Shown here: piece by piece, positions 13,503-26,149 of the stretch
How the letters are laid out: the number at the start of each line of letters is the position of its first letter
Position numbering within the stretch: position 1 is the first letter of the stretch
Assembly (NCBI GenBank): GCA_963082875.1
Contig: OY720098.1
Span: 18,476,001-18,540,000, forward strand
Length of the DNA stretch: 64,000 bases
Direction: 5' to 3'
Source of the DNA: Corella eumyota
Taxonomy: Eukaryota > Chordata > Ascidiacea > Phlebobranchia > Corellidae
Made by a program: the position numbers and the translations under genes
Notes under the pieces: generated by a model
Told to the model about the DNA's origin: nothing
Seen by the model: only the letters and a program-made list of their open reading frames with translations
Databases searched by the model: none

Positions 13503-13956
13503 TTATCCTATTTCATTAAGTTACACTAACAAATTTAACTAATCAAATAATGTAAATATTAGGCTATTACTGTGTTCTTAAACTATTGTAAGCAATTTAT
13601 GGATATACTTTATGTAATGGGCAACTAATTTGAGTTTTGAAATTCTTGCACTTTTGTTAAAACTGTACTTATTTAAACCTTTGAACCTCCCTACATTTAA
13701 ACCTGCAAACCTAGCTAGTTTGTAAACAACCAATAGTCCATAGCGGGCAGACCTACAGGCGACAAATCTGTATTTGTTTTTGCCTTGAAGTGATTAAAGG
13801 CATTTTAAGCAAAACATTACACTGCGGCTTTCTACAAGCGCTATACTTTGACTAGAAAAACAGTGTAACTCTTAATGATTGCTTAGTATTAACGTAATGG
13901 TAATGTAAGTTTGTATACTCATAATAAATATATATCATATTTGATAACTGCCAAAA
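13503..13956. promoter_or_regulatory. Spacer: 5' flank of lipid transfer gene, 3' flank of SLC6 gene
   Basis: This 454-bp gap separates two same-strand genes. It should hold the lipid transfer gene's promoter and 5' UTR and the 3' UTR of the SLC6 gene. I see no canonical TATA box at a convincing spacing and no AATAAA just after the SLC6 stop. Confidence 0.4.
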
Positions 13957-16900
13957 CTATGACCACGCAATGTTTTTATTAATTGAACTTGATGATTTCT
14001 TTGAGTATATTCCTTTGCGGTCAGCATCTAAGTAAGGTCCCCAATCTGATTCTGGCTGGCAAGACTTCTTAATACGCTGCATTGAAGCAAAAGTTTTACA
14101 CAAATTATGTTTAAAATTTTAATACAAAGAATATATGGTTATTAATATTAATTTAACCTTTCTTTATACATAGCCTTTTTGTTAATAAATGCCATCTATT
14201 GATATATAATAGCGTCAACTTTTATTAATACCTGTATATAGGCTACTTTTACCTATTTTTAACTCCACCAGCTACCTTGAAAAAAATATCCTAATATTTT
14301 AAGAATTACCAATAAGCTTTTTTCATGCAATAGTTTTATGTAAATTCACCTGAAGTAAATTTCCTTTTCTTTTCCAAACTTGATGTACTGCAACGAGAGG
14401 TATAAAAATGGCGCTGGAGATGAATATTAACCAGCCGATGACGTTGGCCCAAATAGGAAATTTATAATCATCTAAGTGCAGAGGTTGGTGACTTATCAAA
14501 CTGTACACGAATATAAACTAAAAGGAAAATAATAGTTTAACCGTGGTCAAGTAATTTAATATATAACAAGGCTTAGACATAGGCCCATTTGTTGCCCCAA
14601 CCCAATCTTGAGTTGACATTAGCTGTTTTGGATAAAATTGAGCTTCGTACCATTTGTTGTGCCATGCTCAAAAGCTCTACAACATTAAATAAATAGGGAC
14701 CAAACCCATGGCTTCATGTTGCGAAGCTTACTGTCCTTAACATACACCAGGCTGCAGGTAAATTATCAACCAAGAGAACCAAGTAAGTATGCAAAAATAA
14801 TGAAAGTAAGCTTCTGAAAATAATTTTTTATGTTAAACTATAAGTTAAAATGTTTTGTACACTTACACTCAATACGCCAGGAGATATTACAGACCACGTG
14901 ATCCTCCAGTACCAGTTGGGCGAAACTGACGTCATCATTTCAATGTCTTTACAGAAACGATTTAAACCTAAAAATTAAGTTAAAATTTGTGACCATTATC
15001 CTAATTATTTGCAAGTTTGTAAAAGGCGTTTAGCCGACTTAACAGTCTAATATTGTGTTTCAAACCCATGTATTTTAACTTCATTTCCTTTAACATATTG
15101 TAAACCTGATTAACTAGACTAGTTATTTTCAATGATACTTTGTTTTAACTCTGCAGGTGTAAGTATCATTATGATCATATAAAATCACACCGATAGTTGT
15201 AAAAATATTGCCAACTTAACAAATGTATTAACTTAAATACGCACCATACATGTATGAAATAGATAAAGTTTCTATAATGGCACAGATCATTAAAGAGTAA
15301 GGTGCTGCGAAAGTATCAAGGATATGCAACAAGTAGAACCCACCCTAGAAATATTATAAAAGGTTTTAAAAAAAATGTCAGACTTAGTAATTTAAGACAA
15401 TCAAAATAATAAGATTCATTGCCTTGAAATATAGATTTTAGCACTAGTTATTAATTAGCTATTAACAAGTTTATTTCCTAAAATTCAGCATAAAATTAGT
15501 GGGATTTGAACTTGATATCCTGGGTTTAGTTTCCACAAATTACATTTTAAAGACCCTAAAGTTGGAATTTCTTTTTTATTTTGGCGCTTTTGTAGATTAC
15601 TCCTAATTGGTGAATTAATTAACTAGCTAAATTAAATACGGTAACTAAATATTTACAAAAAAAGATAATTTAAATATTTGTTCGACCCACTAACACAAAC
15701 CTGTGTAGTCAAAGGTAAACCCAACAAAGCGAGACACAAACATACAACAAAGGTCACTAAGGTTTTTCTGTGACGTAGATATGCTGGAAACGCGTCTGTC
15801 AGTGACGTAACAATAGTTTCTAAAGTTGCAAACTGAAAAAATAAAATAACAAATTATAAAAAGAGTTTTAAATATTTTTTTTAAGATTACTTAAATTTTT
15901 TTGAAACACAAATTTTAACTGCAATGGTTTGTGCTAAGCCAAAATCTTTGTAAGTATGTGAAATAATTGTATAACTGGTATTTTTAAAAGTTGTTGTGCA
16001 ATTTTAAACCCTATTTTTGCATTTTTGAGTCTTGTTTGTTAATGCATTTTGTGAAATATATTTATTTACGAACCATAGTCCCTAGACCTAATGCGACAAG
16101 CATTAGAAAGAATACGATTGACCAGAGAGATGCAAAAATCATTTTTGTCAATGCTTCGGGATAAACAACAAACGCTAAACCTGGCCCTAAAAAATTAATG
16201 TGTAAAAAAAGGTTAAAAGTAGAACTAGTTCAATAAAACAGTAAATGTATTTGGTTCTGTTAAGCCCTAAAAACAGATTGCATTAAATACTGTTTGGGAA
16301 ATATATTACATCAAAAACATCCGAAACTTACAAAGATATTTCAAGACAAAGTACCAAATAATATCCTATTTACTTTTAGGCGCCAACCTTTCCAAATTAA
16401 AAATTATTACTGCAAAAAATTATGATGATAACTACATAACAATGTACCTAACAAAGTATTTTTTCTTTAATTTTTTTCAATTTTATTTAATTTTTTCAAC
16501 AACATGTAATTTACCATCTGCTGCCACGTTACTAATGTCAGTTTCAAGCACGTGACTCATGTAGCCAATCACAGCGAAGATGGTGGTGCCAGCGAAAATA
16601 CTCGTGAATGAATTTGTTGCAACCACGAGAAAGGAATCTCTTGAAAAAATAATTAGTTAAAAAAATAATTTTCCTTTTTTGGGGGAGTATAAAAGACTTG
16701 TGTGTCAAAAATGTTTACTTACAAAAAATGTATTGAGTGGTATAAAACACTGATTTAAAAAAGTCTTCTATCAAATGTAATATAATGTGAAAAGCTTTAA
16801 GGCCAAGCTTGTAATATATATGGAAAAATACTTTCTATTCACATCAGTTTTAAATATGCTATATAGCGAAGGCTTTTAGAGTTAAATTTTAACGAGTCGT

Positions 16901-19900
16901 ATATTCGAAATTAAATTATATTGTAAATTTAAACCTATAACTACATTTTAAATTGTAAAATTGTATTATTTTTATTCCTTGTAATTACTTCAACAAATAA
17001 AAAACTTTCTATGCTTATATTAAATATATTATTAGTAATTTTAAATAAGTTACCGGTAGCAGTTGTTGTTAAACTTGTTATATGATGAAAGGGTGATCAA
17101 GCCACCCCAGGAAGCTGACAGAGAATAAAATATTTGAGTTGCCGCATCTCGCCACACCTAAAATTTCAAATTCTTAACAATATAAAAAACACATTAACAG
17201 TCTTTAGTACACCTTTCTTGTTTATCATATTAGGTATTTACTGATACACATTGCTTGTTAATTGAGGTGTTGATTAAATATTGGCTCAGCAGGGGTTTAT
17301 ACCGTTTGAAGCGCCTTACTTAAGGAGTATATCATAAGAGCAGTGGGATCTAACCCAAAGCCTCATGTGGTGAAGCCAATTGTTCTGACCATTACACAAC
17401 AACTGATTTATTAATGCCCTACGTAAGACTGAATTGACATAGAAGCAGGGGAATCTAACTTTAAATTTTAATATGACTAAACAATCTTAAATTTAAACAA
17501 CTTTAAAGTTTTAGTACTTCCCATACCTTGGCTTCTTTTAATTTTTCCCATTTCGGTTGGAAAAAGAATCGAATTCCATCAGCAGCGCCATCCAGTGTTA
17601 CACCTCGTATCAACAATGCAGTCAAAACAAGGTAAGGAAAGGTAGCGGTAAAATAAACAGCCTAAGAGTTAGAATTTTTAGTTTCTAATTTCATGTGGCA
17701 ATTTTTTTTTGTTCAATACGCAAAAAAATGTTTAACGTATTTAGAAAGTATTTATATGTGTAAATATTTGGAATGTAGAGAAGTTTTTATTTTACCTTTC
17801 CTGACGACTTGACTCCTTTCATCAGACATAGAAAGATTATAATCCAAGATAACATCAACACCAAAGCCAGTTCCCATTTAAGCTGAATAAACCAAATAAA
17901 AAGAGCTTAAAAAAATAAAATTTTCATCTATAGTATCATGTATTGAAACTGATATCAGCCAAATTACATTTGAAGATGATGCTACAACTAAAACAGTGAT
18001 ATAATATAAGCTATAATGTATAAAAGCACTTTAATGCTAAAAGTATATAAACCTTTGTCCTAAAAGGAAAAATTATAATGTTTCAATAAAATAAAATTTA
18101 ATAAAAATAATTCTAGCAATATTTAGTTTACTTTGCCTAAGTCATCAACACTGTCTGTTAACTCCAACACTTTATACTTCCAGTAATCCTCACTCGGACT
18201 AGTACGGTTGTAGCAATCATTTTGAATGGTCCCGTTTGAATCGTTGTAAGAAAGAATCAAACCTCTTCCAGTAGAAGTATTGGCATAAACTGACAAGTCT
18301 AAAATTAAATTAAAACCCATAAAATCTGTCTAAGGGTTCTATTTGATGCAGTTCGTAGGATCAATATATACAGAACATAATAAGCCAACATATAACACCT
18401 TATCAGCAGCTTATTATTAACGGCCATTATAATCTATAATATCCCAAACTGTCAAAGGCAACTTAAGACTGGGTCGGGGTAACTAATGTTACTCCATGTT
18501 TAGGTCGTGAAGTCGACTTTTTAACATCGAGAATAAAAAAAATATAAAAAATGAATATCTTGTCATTGCGTACTATTTATTTTTATGTTTACATTTAACA
18601 TAACACTTACTATCAGTTGCTATCGTCATTTCAACGCAAGTTGTATTCCATAGTTTGTTACATTTAGCCCAAGGTAGTTCTTTAGCAAAAGATGCGATTA
18701 AATAAAACATAGCATAGGTGATCAAAACGTTGTAATATATTCCAACATAACAGCTAACAATAACCATGGTAATCCCTAAACCTAGAAAAAAAGTTAGTTA
18801 TATAACGGTAACGTGTGTGGATGTTTGCTTTTTTGTTTATGTACGGTGTTTTATTATATCATCGTTATCTTTTCGGTTTAACGCCTTTTCGTCTACGTCA
18901 CTACCACCTTAAGTTTTGCTTTAATTAAAAAAGCTTTATATTAGAATTTTTTTACAGTTACCTTTAAATATGGGGATACAATTAAAAGCGCCCAGAGGTC
19001 CCTGGCTCGAAAACTGTCCCAGTGCCACTTCTAAGAAGAATATAGGAAGACCGGCCAGGAGCAGCATAATTAGATACGGTACAAGAAACGCACCTGGCAA
19101 TAAAAAATTTAACAAAATGTAAATACTGTAATTTTTTTTTAAAGAAACCTAGTTAATTTTGAATAGTATTGCTTTAAATATAGGTTAAGTAATTTTTACT
19201 AACGATAGTCATCTAAAGTAGATTAAAACATCATTATTGTCCTTCCAAAAAACAATATAAATACAATGCTGTGCTTAAATAGCGATCCTAAGTGCATTTA
19301 GTCATTAATTTTAGTCATTAACATGAATAATTAAGCCAGAACTACTTTTGAGACCAATAAATCAAGTAAGGTAAACCTATAATAATGTAAATCCACAATA
19401 AAGTAACAGTAGTACCTCCACCGTTTTCGAATGCCAAATAAGGAAATCTCCAAACGTTTCCCAACCCAACTGCATACCCGATCATTGACAGCAAAAACTC
19501 GGCCTTGTTCGTCCAATTCCCCCTCGTTCCCAAGTCGCTGCCATCCTGTAGAAAAAAGGGGCAAAAGTTAATTTTGTATTGCCTGTGAAATTTTTTGTTA
19601 TTAATTTATAGATTTGATAACCATGAGAACAGGGTCCTAAATTGGAGTTAAAATGAACCTTGAACCTTAAGTTAGGTTAGACGTTTTTCTATGTAGAGTA
19701 AAGGTCAAATCCAGATGGTATTATAATTTAACTGAAAATCTACTAAGAAGAGATTTCAAGTTTATTTTTTGCTTTTTTAGGTCCAAATATTAAGTGTTTA
19801 GGTATAAAAATGCTAACATTTAGTATGTTCATATGTTTATACACTTAACGAATTTAGGCAAAACAAAAAAATGTAAAAAAGAAAACTCCTTCTTATAATT

Positions 19901-19992
19901 TTTAAAACATTTTTCTACCAATCTTAAAACAAAAAACTTGCTGAACTTACCGGTGTTCGAATGCATCTTGAAGTTGGATATACAGAGTTCAT
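13957..19992 (-). CDS. Sodium- and chloride-dependent neurotransmitter transporter, glycine-transporter-like (SLC6)
   Basis: Plasma-membrane symporter of the SLC6 family, probably carrying glycine with sodium and chloride. The protein is about 607 aa and apparently complete. TM1 has the family signature [10 protein letters not shown]...[17 protein letters not shown]2 has [16 protein letters not shown]. The long second extracellular loop has three NxT/S sites (NTS, NGT, NRT). TM6 reads [18 protein letters not shown] and TM7-8 [16 protein letters not shown], both closest to GlyT1/GlyT2 in my recollection; QPESDWGPY near the C-terminus matches the GlyT tail. Exons, all in phase: 19951-19992, 19416-19545, 18962-19093, 18611-18781, 18132-18298, 17796-17882, 17527-17661, 17054-17157, 16515-16639, 16074-16186, 15701-15832, 15245-15344, 14867-14967, 14350-14517, 13957-14076. 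The ATG at 19992 is chosen because it alone joins exon 2 in phase. Substrate assignment is inference. Confidence 0.9.
17262..17405 (-). repeat. tRNA-derived SINE fragment, reverse orientation
   Basis: The plus strand shows the reversed family: TTGGCTCAGCAGG, then GCGCCTTACT, then AGAGCAGTGGG and ACCATTACACAACA. The 3' body is missing. Intronic in the SLC6 gene. Confidence 0.75.
18380..18548 (+). repeat. tRNA-derived SINE, 5'-truncated copy
   Basis: Only the 3' half remains: CTTATCAGCAGC, CATTATAATCTATAATATCCC, AACTTAAGACTGGG and AACATCGAGAATAAA. The tRNA-like head is absent. It lies in the SLC6 intron between the 18611-18781 and 18132-18298 exons. Confidence 0.8.
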
Positions 19993-20451
19993 ATTTCATC
20001 ATTGTTTTTTCATAGTTAGTTTAAAAATATAACTAAAAACAGAAAACAGCAAAATTAATTTTTAAAACAGTAATAGCGCCAACTACTATAAATTTAACAG
20101 TTTGCAATTTTAGTAAAACAATCTCATAAAGGTAGTTTAAACTTACCTCTATATATTTAATTCTTCTAAACTTGGTTTTGTTATATTTTTACATTTCAAA
20201 TAATTTTTCCAACTTCAATTTAAAAACATTTTCTATTTTAAATGAATTTTGTCACGTGTTATTTTACTACAAACTGGCAAACTATGACATCACAATAAGA
20301 ATTATTTTAAATATGACGCAATAAATAAAATTACCTGACCTAAATTGTAGTTTGTAAAAAATTTCATTCTTTTTTTGGTTCCAAACTTGAAAAGATCAGG
20401 AAATTTTTAATATACGAATTAATTCAATTCAAGGTTAAGAAATCTAAGAAT
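19993..20451. promoter_or_regulatory. Divergent promoter region, SLC6 / ODAD3-like
   Basis: A 459-bp gap separates the two start codons, which point away from each other. A donor-like acttac at about 20141-20146 on the minus side suggests an untranslated 5' exon for the SLC6 gene. No TATA box was convincing. Confidence 0.45.
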
Positions 20452-23400
20452 ATGGTAAAAGAAAAAACTAAAACTGGCTGTGATGCCGGGGATCCAGGCG
20501 CATGGACTGTACACGATCGTATTGAAGAAATTAAAGGTTACTATTGTACAAATATTATAATTTTTTCAGCTTTATAATACAGCATTCGATTGTTTTTATT
20601 TTCATTTATCCTTAATGTGGTAAGGTCAACTTCAAGACCCAATCATAGAGTAACAACCGTTACTCCGACCTATAGTCTCGAGCTGCCTTTGACAGTTTGG
20701 GATATTATAGATTATATTTGCCCGACCATTAGGCTGCTGATTATATTAACTGTTGGCTTAGCAGAAGTTCATACCGTTTATAGCACCCTACTCAAAAACG
20801 CTACAGCAAAAGAAAAACGAGAATCGAACCCAGGACCTCATGCAGTAAAGCCAAATTCGTAAAATGCAGATCATTTTTTAGATTAAAATTTAACCACACT
20901 GCTTTAGTTTTAAGTAATTATTGGTTTAAAGTTACAATCATATTAGATAATTAATTATATGTGTTTAAAAAAAATGTGAGCTTTATAACCCAAAATTGTA
21001 AAACGATCCATACACAGTATACTAACAACCAATATTAATTTATTATTTTATTTTAAGGCAAGCTCACCTTAAAACAGCGCGACCAGGAAGCTTACTTTGC
21101 TTTTTTGCAGCAGTTAATCAAAGACAACGAAACCTTGATCCGAAATGTAAGAGCTCAGATCAAAGAAAAGCAAATCCAGCAAAAACAAAGCATAAATGCG
21201 GACGAACACGTGATCAGAAGCGGTTTTACCAAAAGCAGGGAAAGCCAATTGGCTATGCAAAAGTAAAATCACGTTGTATACATATTTATCTTTATTTTCG
21301 ATGTGGGAAGGTTGATTTTACAACCTAAACATAGAATAACATCAGTCACTTCGACCCAGTCTCGAGTTGCCTTTAGCAGTTTGGAATATTATAAATTATA
21401 ATTGTCCGATAAGTATGCTGCTGACTAAGTGTTGGATCAGCGAAAGTTTATAGCCTCTTACTCAAAAGCGCTACAGCATGAGAACTGAGGATCGAACCCA
21501 GAACCTCATGTAGTGAAGCGAAAGGTTCATGACCACTACACAACGCTGCCGGTTACTATATTTACGTTTGTGCTTTCTAAATACTAAAAAAATTACGTAA
21601 ACTTTAAGGAGTTGCTAAAAATATTAAATGTTTTATTTATATTAGGTATGATGTTGCCACAGCATTTACTGAAAAGAACGAACATGTGTTTGATAAGGTT
21701 AGCCAATTGAACGCTGCCCGACATGAACGTAATACTAAACTTAAAAGGCTTCACGAACTGGCATTAACTTTGCGCGATCTTAAAAAATTGGCAATAACTA
21801 AAGATGAAGAAGCTAGGTTAATATCAGTGTGTTTAATAAGATAATGTCCTAATATTATATCAGAAAAATTAACGATCTTTTCTACACTAAGTAAAGTACG
21901 TCTTAAATAACCAAACAAATAAATACTTTTGTTTAATGTCAAGTCAGATAACAATTCATTTTTAAACAAACTAACCTAATAACGAATTCGTTTATCTTAA
22001 TAAAAAAAATCAAATTGTTATCGGGTTAAAGTTGTCATTGAGTTGAAAATAACCAGTCACCATGTTTTTATAAATTAAATAAAAAAATTTTTAAAAATAT
22101 TTGTATTTTTTGTAGCCAAAGAGTTCGTGTTTTAACCACTTCGCTTGACAAAATGCAAATGAAATGTAGCTCGTGCAGATTCGTTCAAAAAACTTATCAA
22201 AAGGTGAAACAAAAACTACTAAGATATAAAATGATAAAATAAGCAAAGTAGTATTGTACAAAAGTCATTTGCAAATCTTGCACTTTTGTTGTAGATTTTA
22301 TACAATCTTGGTCGCGCCAGTTTAACCCTACCTGGATGTCTTAACAAGCTTGAACGTAACTTGAAGCGTATTCAGAACGAGGTTAACAACCAACTTGTGA
22401 AGATTCAAGCTGGTGCTAAAAGAGCGTACGACCAAACTAAAGTCGAAAAGGTAAAAAGCAAAAGTCAATAAACACAACACTTGACATTATAAAATACTAA
22501 CAAAGGCTACGACACTTCATGTTGTAGCGTTCTTATATCAGAGATTTAAAAAGCAATCTCTTTATTGAAATCCGTTATCTGCAACTTGAACAAAACTAGT
22601 TTTATAATAAAGGCCCGTTCACACGGCGTACGCAACGCAACGTAACGTAGTATAAGATTTTGCAACCATTTAATATGAACAGAGTCGTTCACACGTACGA
22701 AAGTTTGCGTAAGTTACGTAAGATTTCGTAAAGTTTTGTAGCTGAAGCGAAATTTACGCAAGATTTCGTAAGTGGTATACTTTTATGAGATATTTTGTAT
22801 TTGTTAATCCCTAGAACTCGTAAAGTTACGTAGCGCAACGCAGGCTTGTCGTGTTAACAGGCCTTTAACCTTAATCGTGAGTAAACTTAGTTACTTATAA
22901 GAAAATGATTCTATTGTTTTGTAATAACTTACCTAGTGACACTGTCTAATTAAATACCTGTAAACGTCTTTTATAAGCACTTACAATGTGCTAAGTTACT
23001 TTAGCGTAAAACTTAATAACTCTAGAGTCTGTATATTATTGTAATATTGTCTTAAGCTTTTGAAATACAAAATTTAACTGCAGGAACAACTGGAGTCAGT
23101 TATTTTAAAAAGAAAAAGAGCGAGAGATTCAAGGTTGGCTGCAACGCGAAAGAAATTCAAAAAACTGAACCAAGAAGGCGTTGAAAGAGAACCAAGGACC
23201 AAGAAACGGGCAACGAATAAAAGTGGACTATATGATTGGGTAAAACTAAGAAGTAAAACGGTCAGTAGTATTACAATCAATGTTAGCTATACTAGAGCCT
23301 ATACTATGGTTAACTTCTGTTACCCATTTGCAATAAAACATCAGGTCAGGTAAATTTCGAACTCTATTTAAAGAAAATTGTAATGTTAATGATATTTTAG

Positions 23401-25214
23401 TTTGTATTTAGCAAGAAGATACAAATAGGCATAAAAATATAATAGCAAAGCATTTATACTTAACATCATATTTTAAGGCAAATGATCGTTTACTAAAAGC
23501 TGAAGCATCTGGAATTTTCTGGGCAAAATTCAATGAAACCAAAACTGCTATGGATCAACTGCAAGATCATATGTGTGTGAACGAACCGAATTCCGTCGCA
23601 CCTTGTTTTAAACGACAAATTCAAAGGTAATAAAATATAGTTAAGATATTAACAAAGCATATATATCATCCTTTTTTTGATTTGTGCCTTACTTTTAGGT
23701 ATGAGAGTCTAAAAAAGACAGTAGACGCGTTGGTAAAAAGAAAAGAGTATCTAACAACTACCTTGGGTAAGTGTAACAAATCAAAAATGTGCCTAGTTTT
23801 AAGGGACGCCTTTTAAAGCCTAAATCATATAAAAAAAAGCCATTTAGGTAAAACAGTTTCCAAATGTTGTTTGTAAAACTCAGACAAAGAGCAAGACGTT
23901 CTAACAGAAGTAAAACAAATGCATCAAGACATAGTATTCGACACTATAGAAAAACGAGAACGATTTGAGAAGGAGATCAACGAAATAAATACGAACAAGA
24001 ATTCGAAGATTGAGATGTTGGAGAGAATGACGAAAGTATTTTTGCAAGTCAGTGATGCAGTCGATCATCTTCGAAGAAAGATTATTTCAAGCGAATGGGT
24101 AAGTAAAAACGTTTAGCAATAACGAAAATATTAAAAAAAGGAAGATAAATCCAAAAATTGTATTTTTAAAACGCTTTTGAAGTTGGAAGGCCGACTAGAT
24201 AGCACTTACAAATTGACAATTGGGCTTATGATGAATTTTAATAGCTACATTTTAATAACACAATTCTTATACAACAAAAGCGTTAAAAATATGCTGAAAA
24301 ATTTTTCGTATCACTTAAAATCTGTGTTAATTTCATATTTACAGCCTTTATTGAATTGCTAATAAAGTTTCATAGCTAAAAAAACCTGCTACCTAAATAC
24401 GATATTATTGTTTTAAGGTTGATAAAAAGGTTCAGACTAAAATGGGAATAAGCAGAGAAGTAAGCAAAACAGTTGCTGGCAAAACTTTGATAGAGTTGAA
24501 CAATATTGAAGATACTTTGAATGCTTTAATCTTATGTGGAGATAAATTACAAGATATTGTAAACAACGTGGAAGCAAGAACAAAAGAACAACAGGTTCAG
24601 TATAGTGGTTGTTTAATTTAAATTAAGCCAAAGTGGTTTGTTGGTAATGTAATATTTATTAGTATATCTATCTAAGACTCACTGACAAGGTTTTAATCAA
24701 AAATAAAAATGAGTGCTGCCCTTTTCTATCGCACCATTGTTAGTTTACTTTTAGTTCGTTTTTTCTTGGTAAATTACAATGTTTGAAAACATACTAAAAA
24801 TTAGAGGTTTTAATTCAAAAAAATGGTTTGGCCAATTTTCCCCACATAATTCGCTTTTTGTTTGTTATTTTCTTAGTAAATGTGTTAGTGGGAAAATCAG
24901 CAAGTTTGTTTATAACGTTTAAGCCTAAATACCGTAAAATTGTCGTTGTAATTTAGGCTGGCGAGGATATATTAGACGCAGTCTGGGGTGACAAACCACA
25001 AGACACACTGGCAGATGTACAAGGCTGCGGCCCGAACAACACTCGCATTATCATAGCCGATGACGAAGATATACAAACTCCCGAAGACTTTTTGTGCGAC
25101 GACGACGATGCGAACGACGAGTACCTGTCACGTGACCAGATAAAGCAAGTTATGTTGAAAATGAGCGAGAACGCCACCGCGCGGAGAAAGCGAAAACGAG
25201 GCTCAAAAAAATAA
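20452..25214 (+). CDS. ODAD3: Outer dynein arm docking complex subunit 3-like coiled-coil protein (CCDC151)
   Basis: Predicted structural protein of motile cilia and sperm flagella that helps anchor outer dynein arms to doublet microtubules. The model gives about 581 aa, close to human CCDC151 (about 595 as I recall it). The protein is almost all charged heptad-rich coiled coil: N-terminal WTVHDRIEEIKGKLTLKQRD, then KLKRLHELALTLRDLKKLA and ERFEKEINEINTNKN. The C-terminal part, NTRI followed by an acidic DDDDANDEY stretch and a basic KRKRGSKK end, matches the layout of the human tail (NTRI, acidic patch, basic end). Exons: 20452-20536, 21058-21262, 21646-21816, 22116-22203, 22295-22450, 23084-23260 (or 23239), 23478-23626, 23699-23766, 23884-24098, 24418-24594, 24957-25214; phases agree. 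Coiled-coil similarity is easily over-read, so another ciliary coiled-coil protein remains possible. Confidence 0.68.
20608..20862 (-). repeat. tRNA-derived SINE, reverse orientation, head truncated
   Basis: Reversed body: AATGTGGTAAGGTC, TAGTCTCGAGCTGCC, TTATAGATTATA, GTTGGCTTAGCAG, TTATAGCACCC and B-box complement GAATCGAACCC. It breaks off before the A-box. It is in the first intron of the ODAD3-like gene and creates a spurious 90-codon frame. Confidence 0.85.
21282..21553 (-). repeat. tRNA-derived SINE, reverse orientation, near full length
   Basis: Reversed family from TTCGATGTGGGAAGG through CCCAGTCTCGAGTTGCC and GGATCGAACCC to CACTACACAACGCTGCCGG. Located in the second intron of the ODAD3-like gene. 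Confidence 0.88.
22609..22866. mobile_element. Candidate MITE with terminal inverted repeats
   Basis: The left end AAAGGCCCGTTCACACG and the right end, read on the minus strand, AAAGGCCTGTTAACACG, match at 15 of 17 positions. The inside is rich in CGTAAG and ACGCAACG words in both orientations, and a TACGCAACGC / GCGCAACGC pairing extends the inverted repeat. No coding frame is present. Target-site duplication was not clear. It lies in an ODAD3-like intron. Confidence 0.65.
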
Positions 25215-25218
25215 TAAA
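25213..25218 (+). terminator. Poly(A) signal overlapping the ODAD3-like stop codon
   Basis: AATAAA starts on the second base of the TAA stop at 25212-25214. If used, the 3' UTR would be only some 15-30 bases. Confidence 0.4.
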
Positions 25219-25310
25219 CTATATTGTATATAAATGCAATGTTGAATTGTTTTAGAGGTTAAATTATTTAAAAATTATCTATATTACCAAGGGCAATGAT
25301 AAAATACACC

Positions 25311-25550
25311 GGCAGCGTGGTGTAGTGGTAAGAACACTTGCTACACCACACATGGGGTCGTGGGTTCAATCTTCACTGATCTCATGCTGTAGCGCCTTTG
25401 AGTAAGGCGCTATAAACGGTATGAACTCCTGCTTAGCCGGCACTTTATAAGCAGCGTAATTATCGGGCAATTATAATCTATAATAACCCAAACTGTCATA
25501 GGCAACTCAAGACTGCGTCGGAGTAACTGATGTTACTCTATGTTTAAGTC
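25311..25550 (+). repeat. tRNA-derived SINE, 3'-truncated
   Basis: Intact head GGCAGCGTGGTGTAGTGG, GGTTCAATC B-box, GAGTAAGGCGCTAT and AACTCAAGACTG. The copy stops at TGTTTAAGTC and runs into short tandem repeats instead of the usual CATCGAGG tail. Confidence 0.88.
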
Positions 25551-25688
25551 AGGAGAGAAATTGTTTAAGTCAGGAGAGAAAAAAAATATTGCCATTTTCT
25601 TGTACTAGTTGCTCTGACCTTTTATATTATATAACATCCAAGACATACTAGTTGCTCTGACCTTTTATATTATATAACATCCAAGACA
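25541..25688. repeat. Two adjacent tandem duplications (21-bp and 43-bp units)
   Basis: A 20-base word beginning TGTTTAAGTCAGG occurs at 25541-25560 and again at 25562-25581. A 43-bp unit beginning TACTAGTTGCTCTG occurs at 25603-25645 and, without mismatch, at 25646-25688. Both lie at the broken 3' end of the SINE copy. Confidence 0.85.
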
Positions 25689-26149
25689 TAAAGGGATTTT
25701 TGTATTAAGCTTAGGTTAAAAAGCAATAGATCCCCAAAACTGGCAATCACACAAGGAAAATTTTAAATAAAAATGTATTTTTTAAAGTTTTTTGTAATTC
25801 TTTTTAAATGAATACATTTCCATGTACCCTATAAGTCATAAATATTAATAAAGAAAATGTAGAGTTTTAATATTTGAAACCAAATACTGGCAATGAGTAT
25901 CTTAAAAACTAACATCGTTCAAGACCAGTTTCTGATAAGTAAAAACGCATTTTCAAGCAACTAAAAAAACAATAAATCTAAGAAAAAAGAAACAATAATA
26001 TAATAAAAAAAATAACAAAGTAATAATAAGAAAAAGAAATAATAAACATCAAAAAACCCAACCACTGCTTCTCATAACGTGACGTCACTAACACCGAATG
26101 ACGTCATAAGCAAAGAGCGTCGTGGGTATCAAACGATGATATCGCTTGT
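25689..26149. other. Convergent spacer between ODAD3-like and RNF4-like genes
   Basis: No open frame of note. It holds the 3' flanks of both genes. Two full palindromes TGACGTCA occur at 26080-26087 and 26099-26106, 19 bases apart. Confidence 0.4.

Noticed and set aside
19331-19564. 77-codon frame over SLC6 exon 2
   Set aside because: It is the wrong frame over the TM1 exon; the real frame carries the SLC6 signature.
20590-20862. 90-codon plus-strand frame in the ODAD3-like intron
   Set aside because: It translates the reversed SINE copy at 20608-20862.
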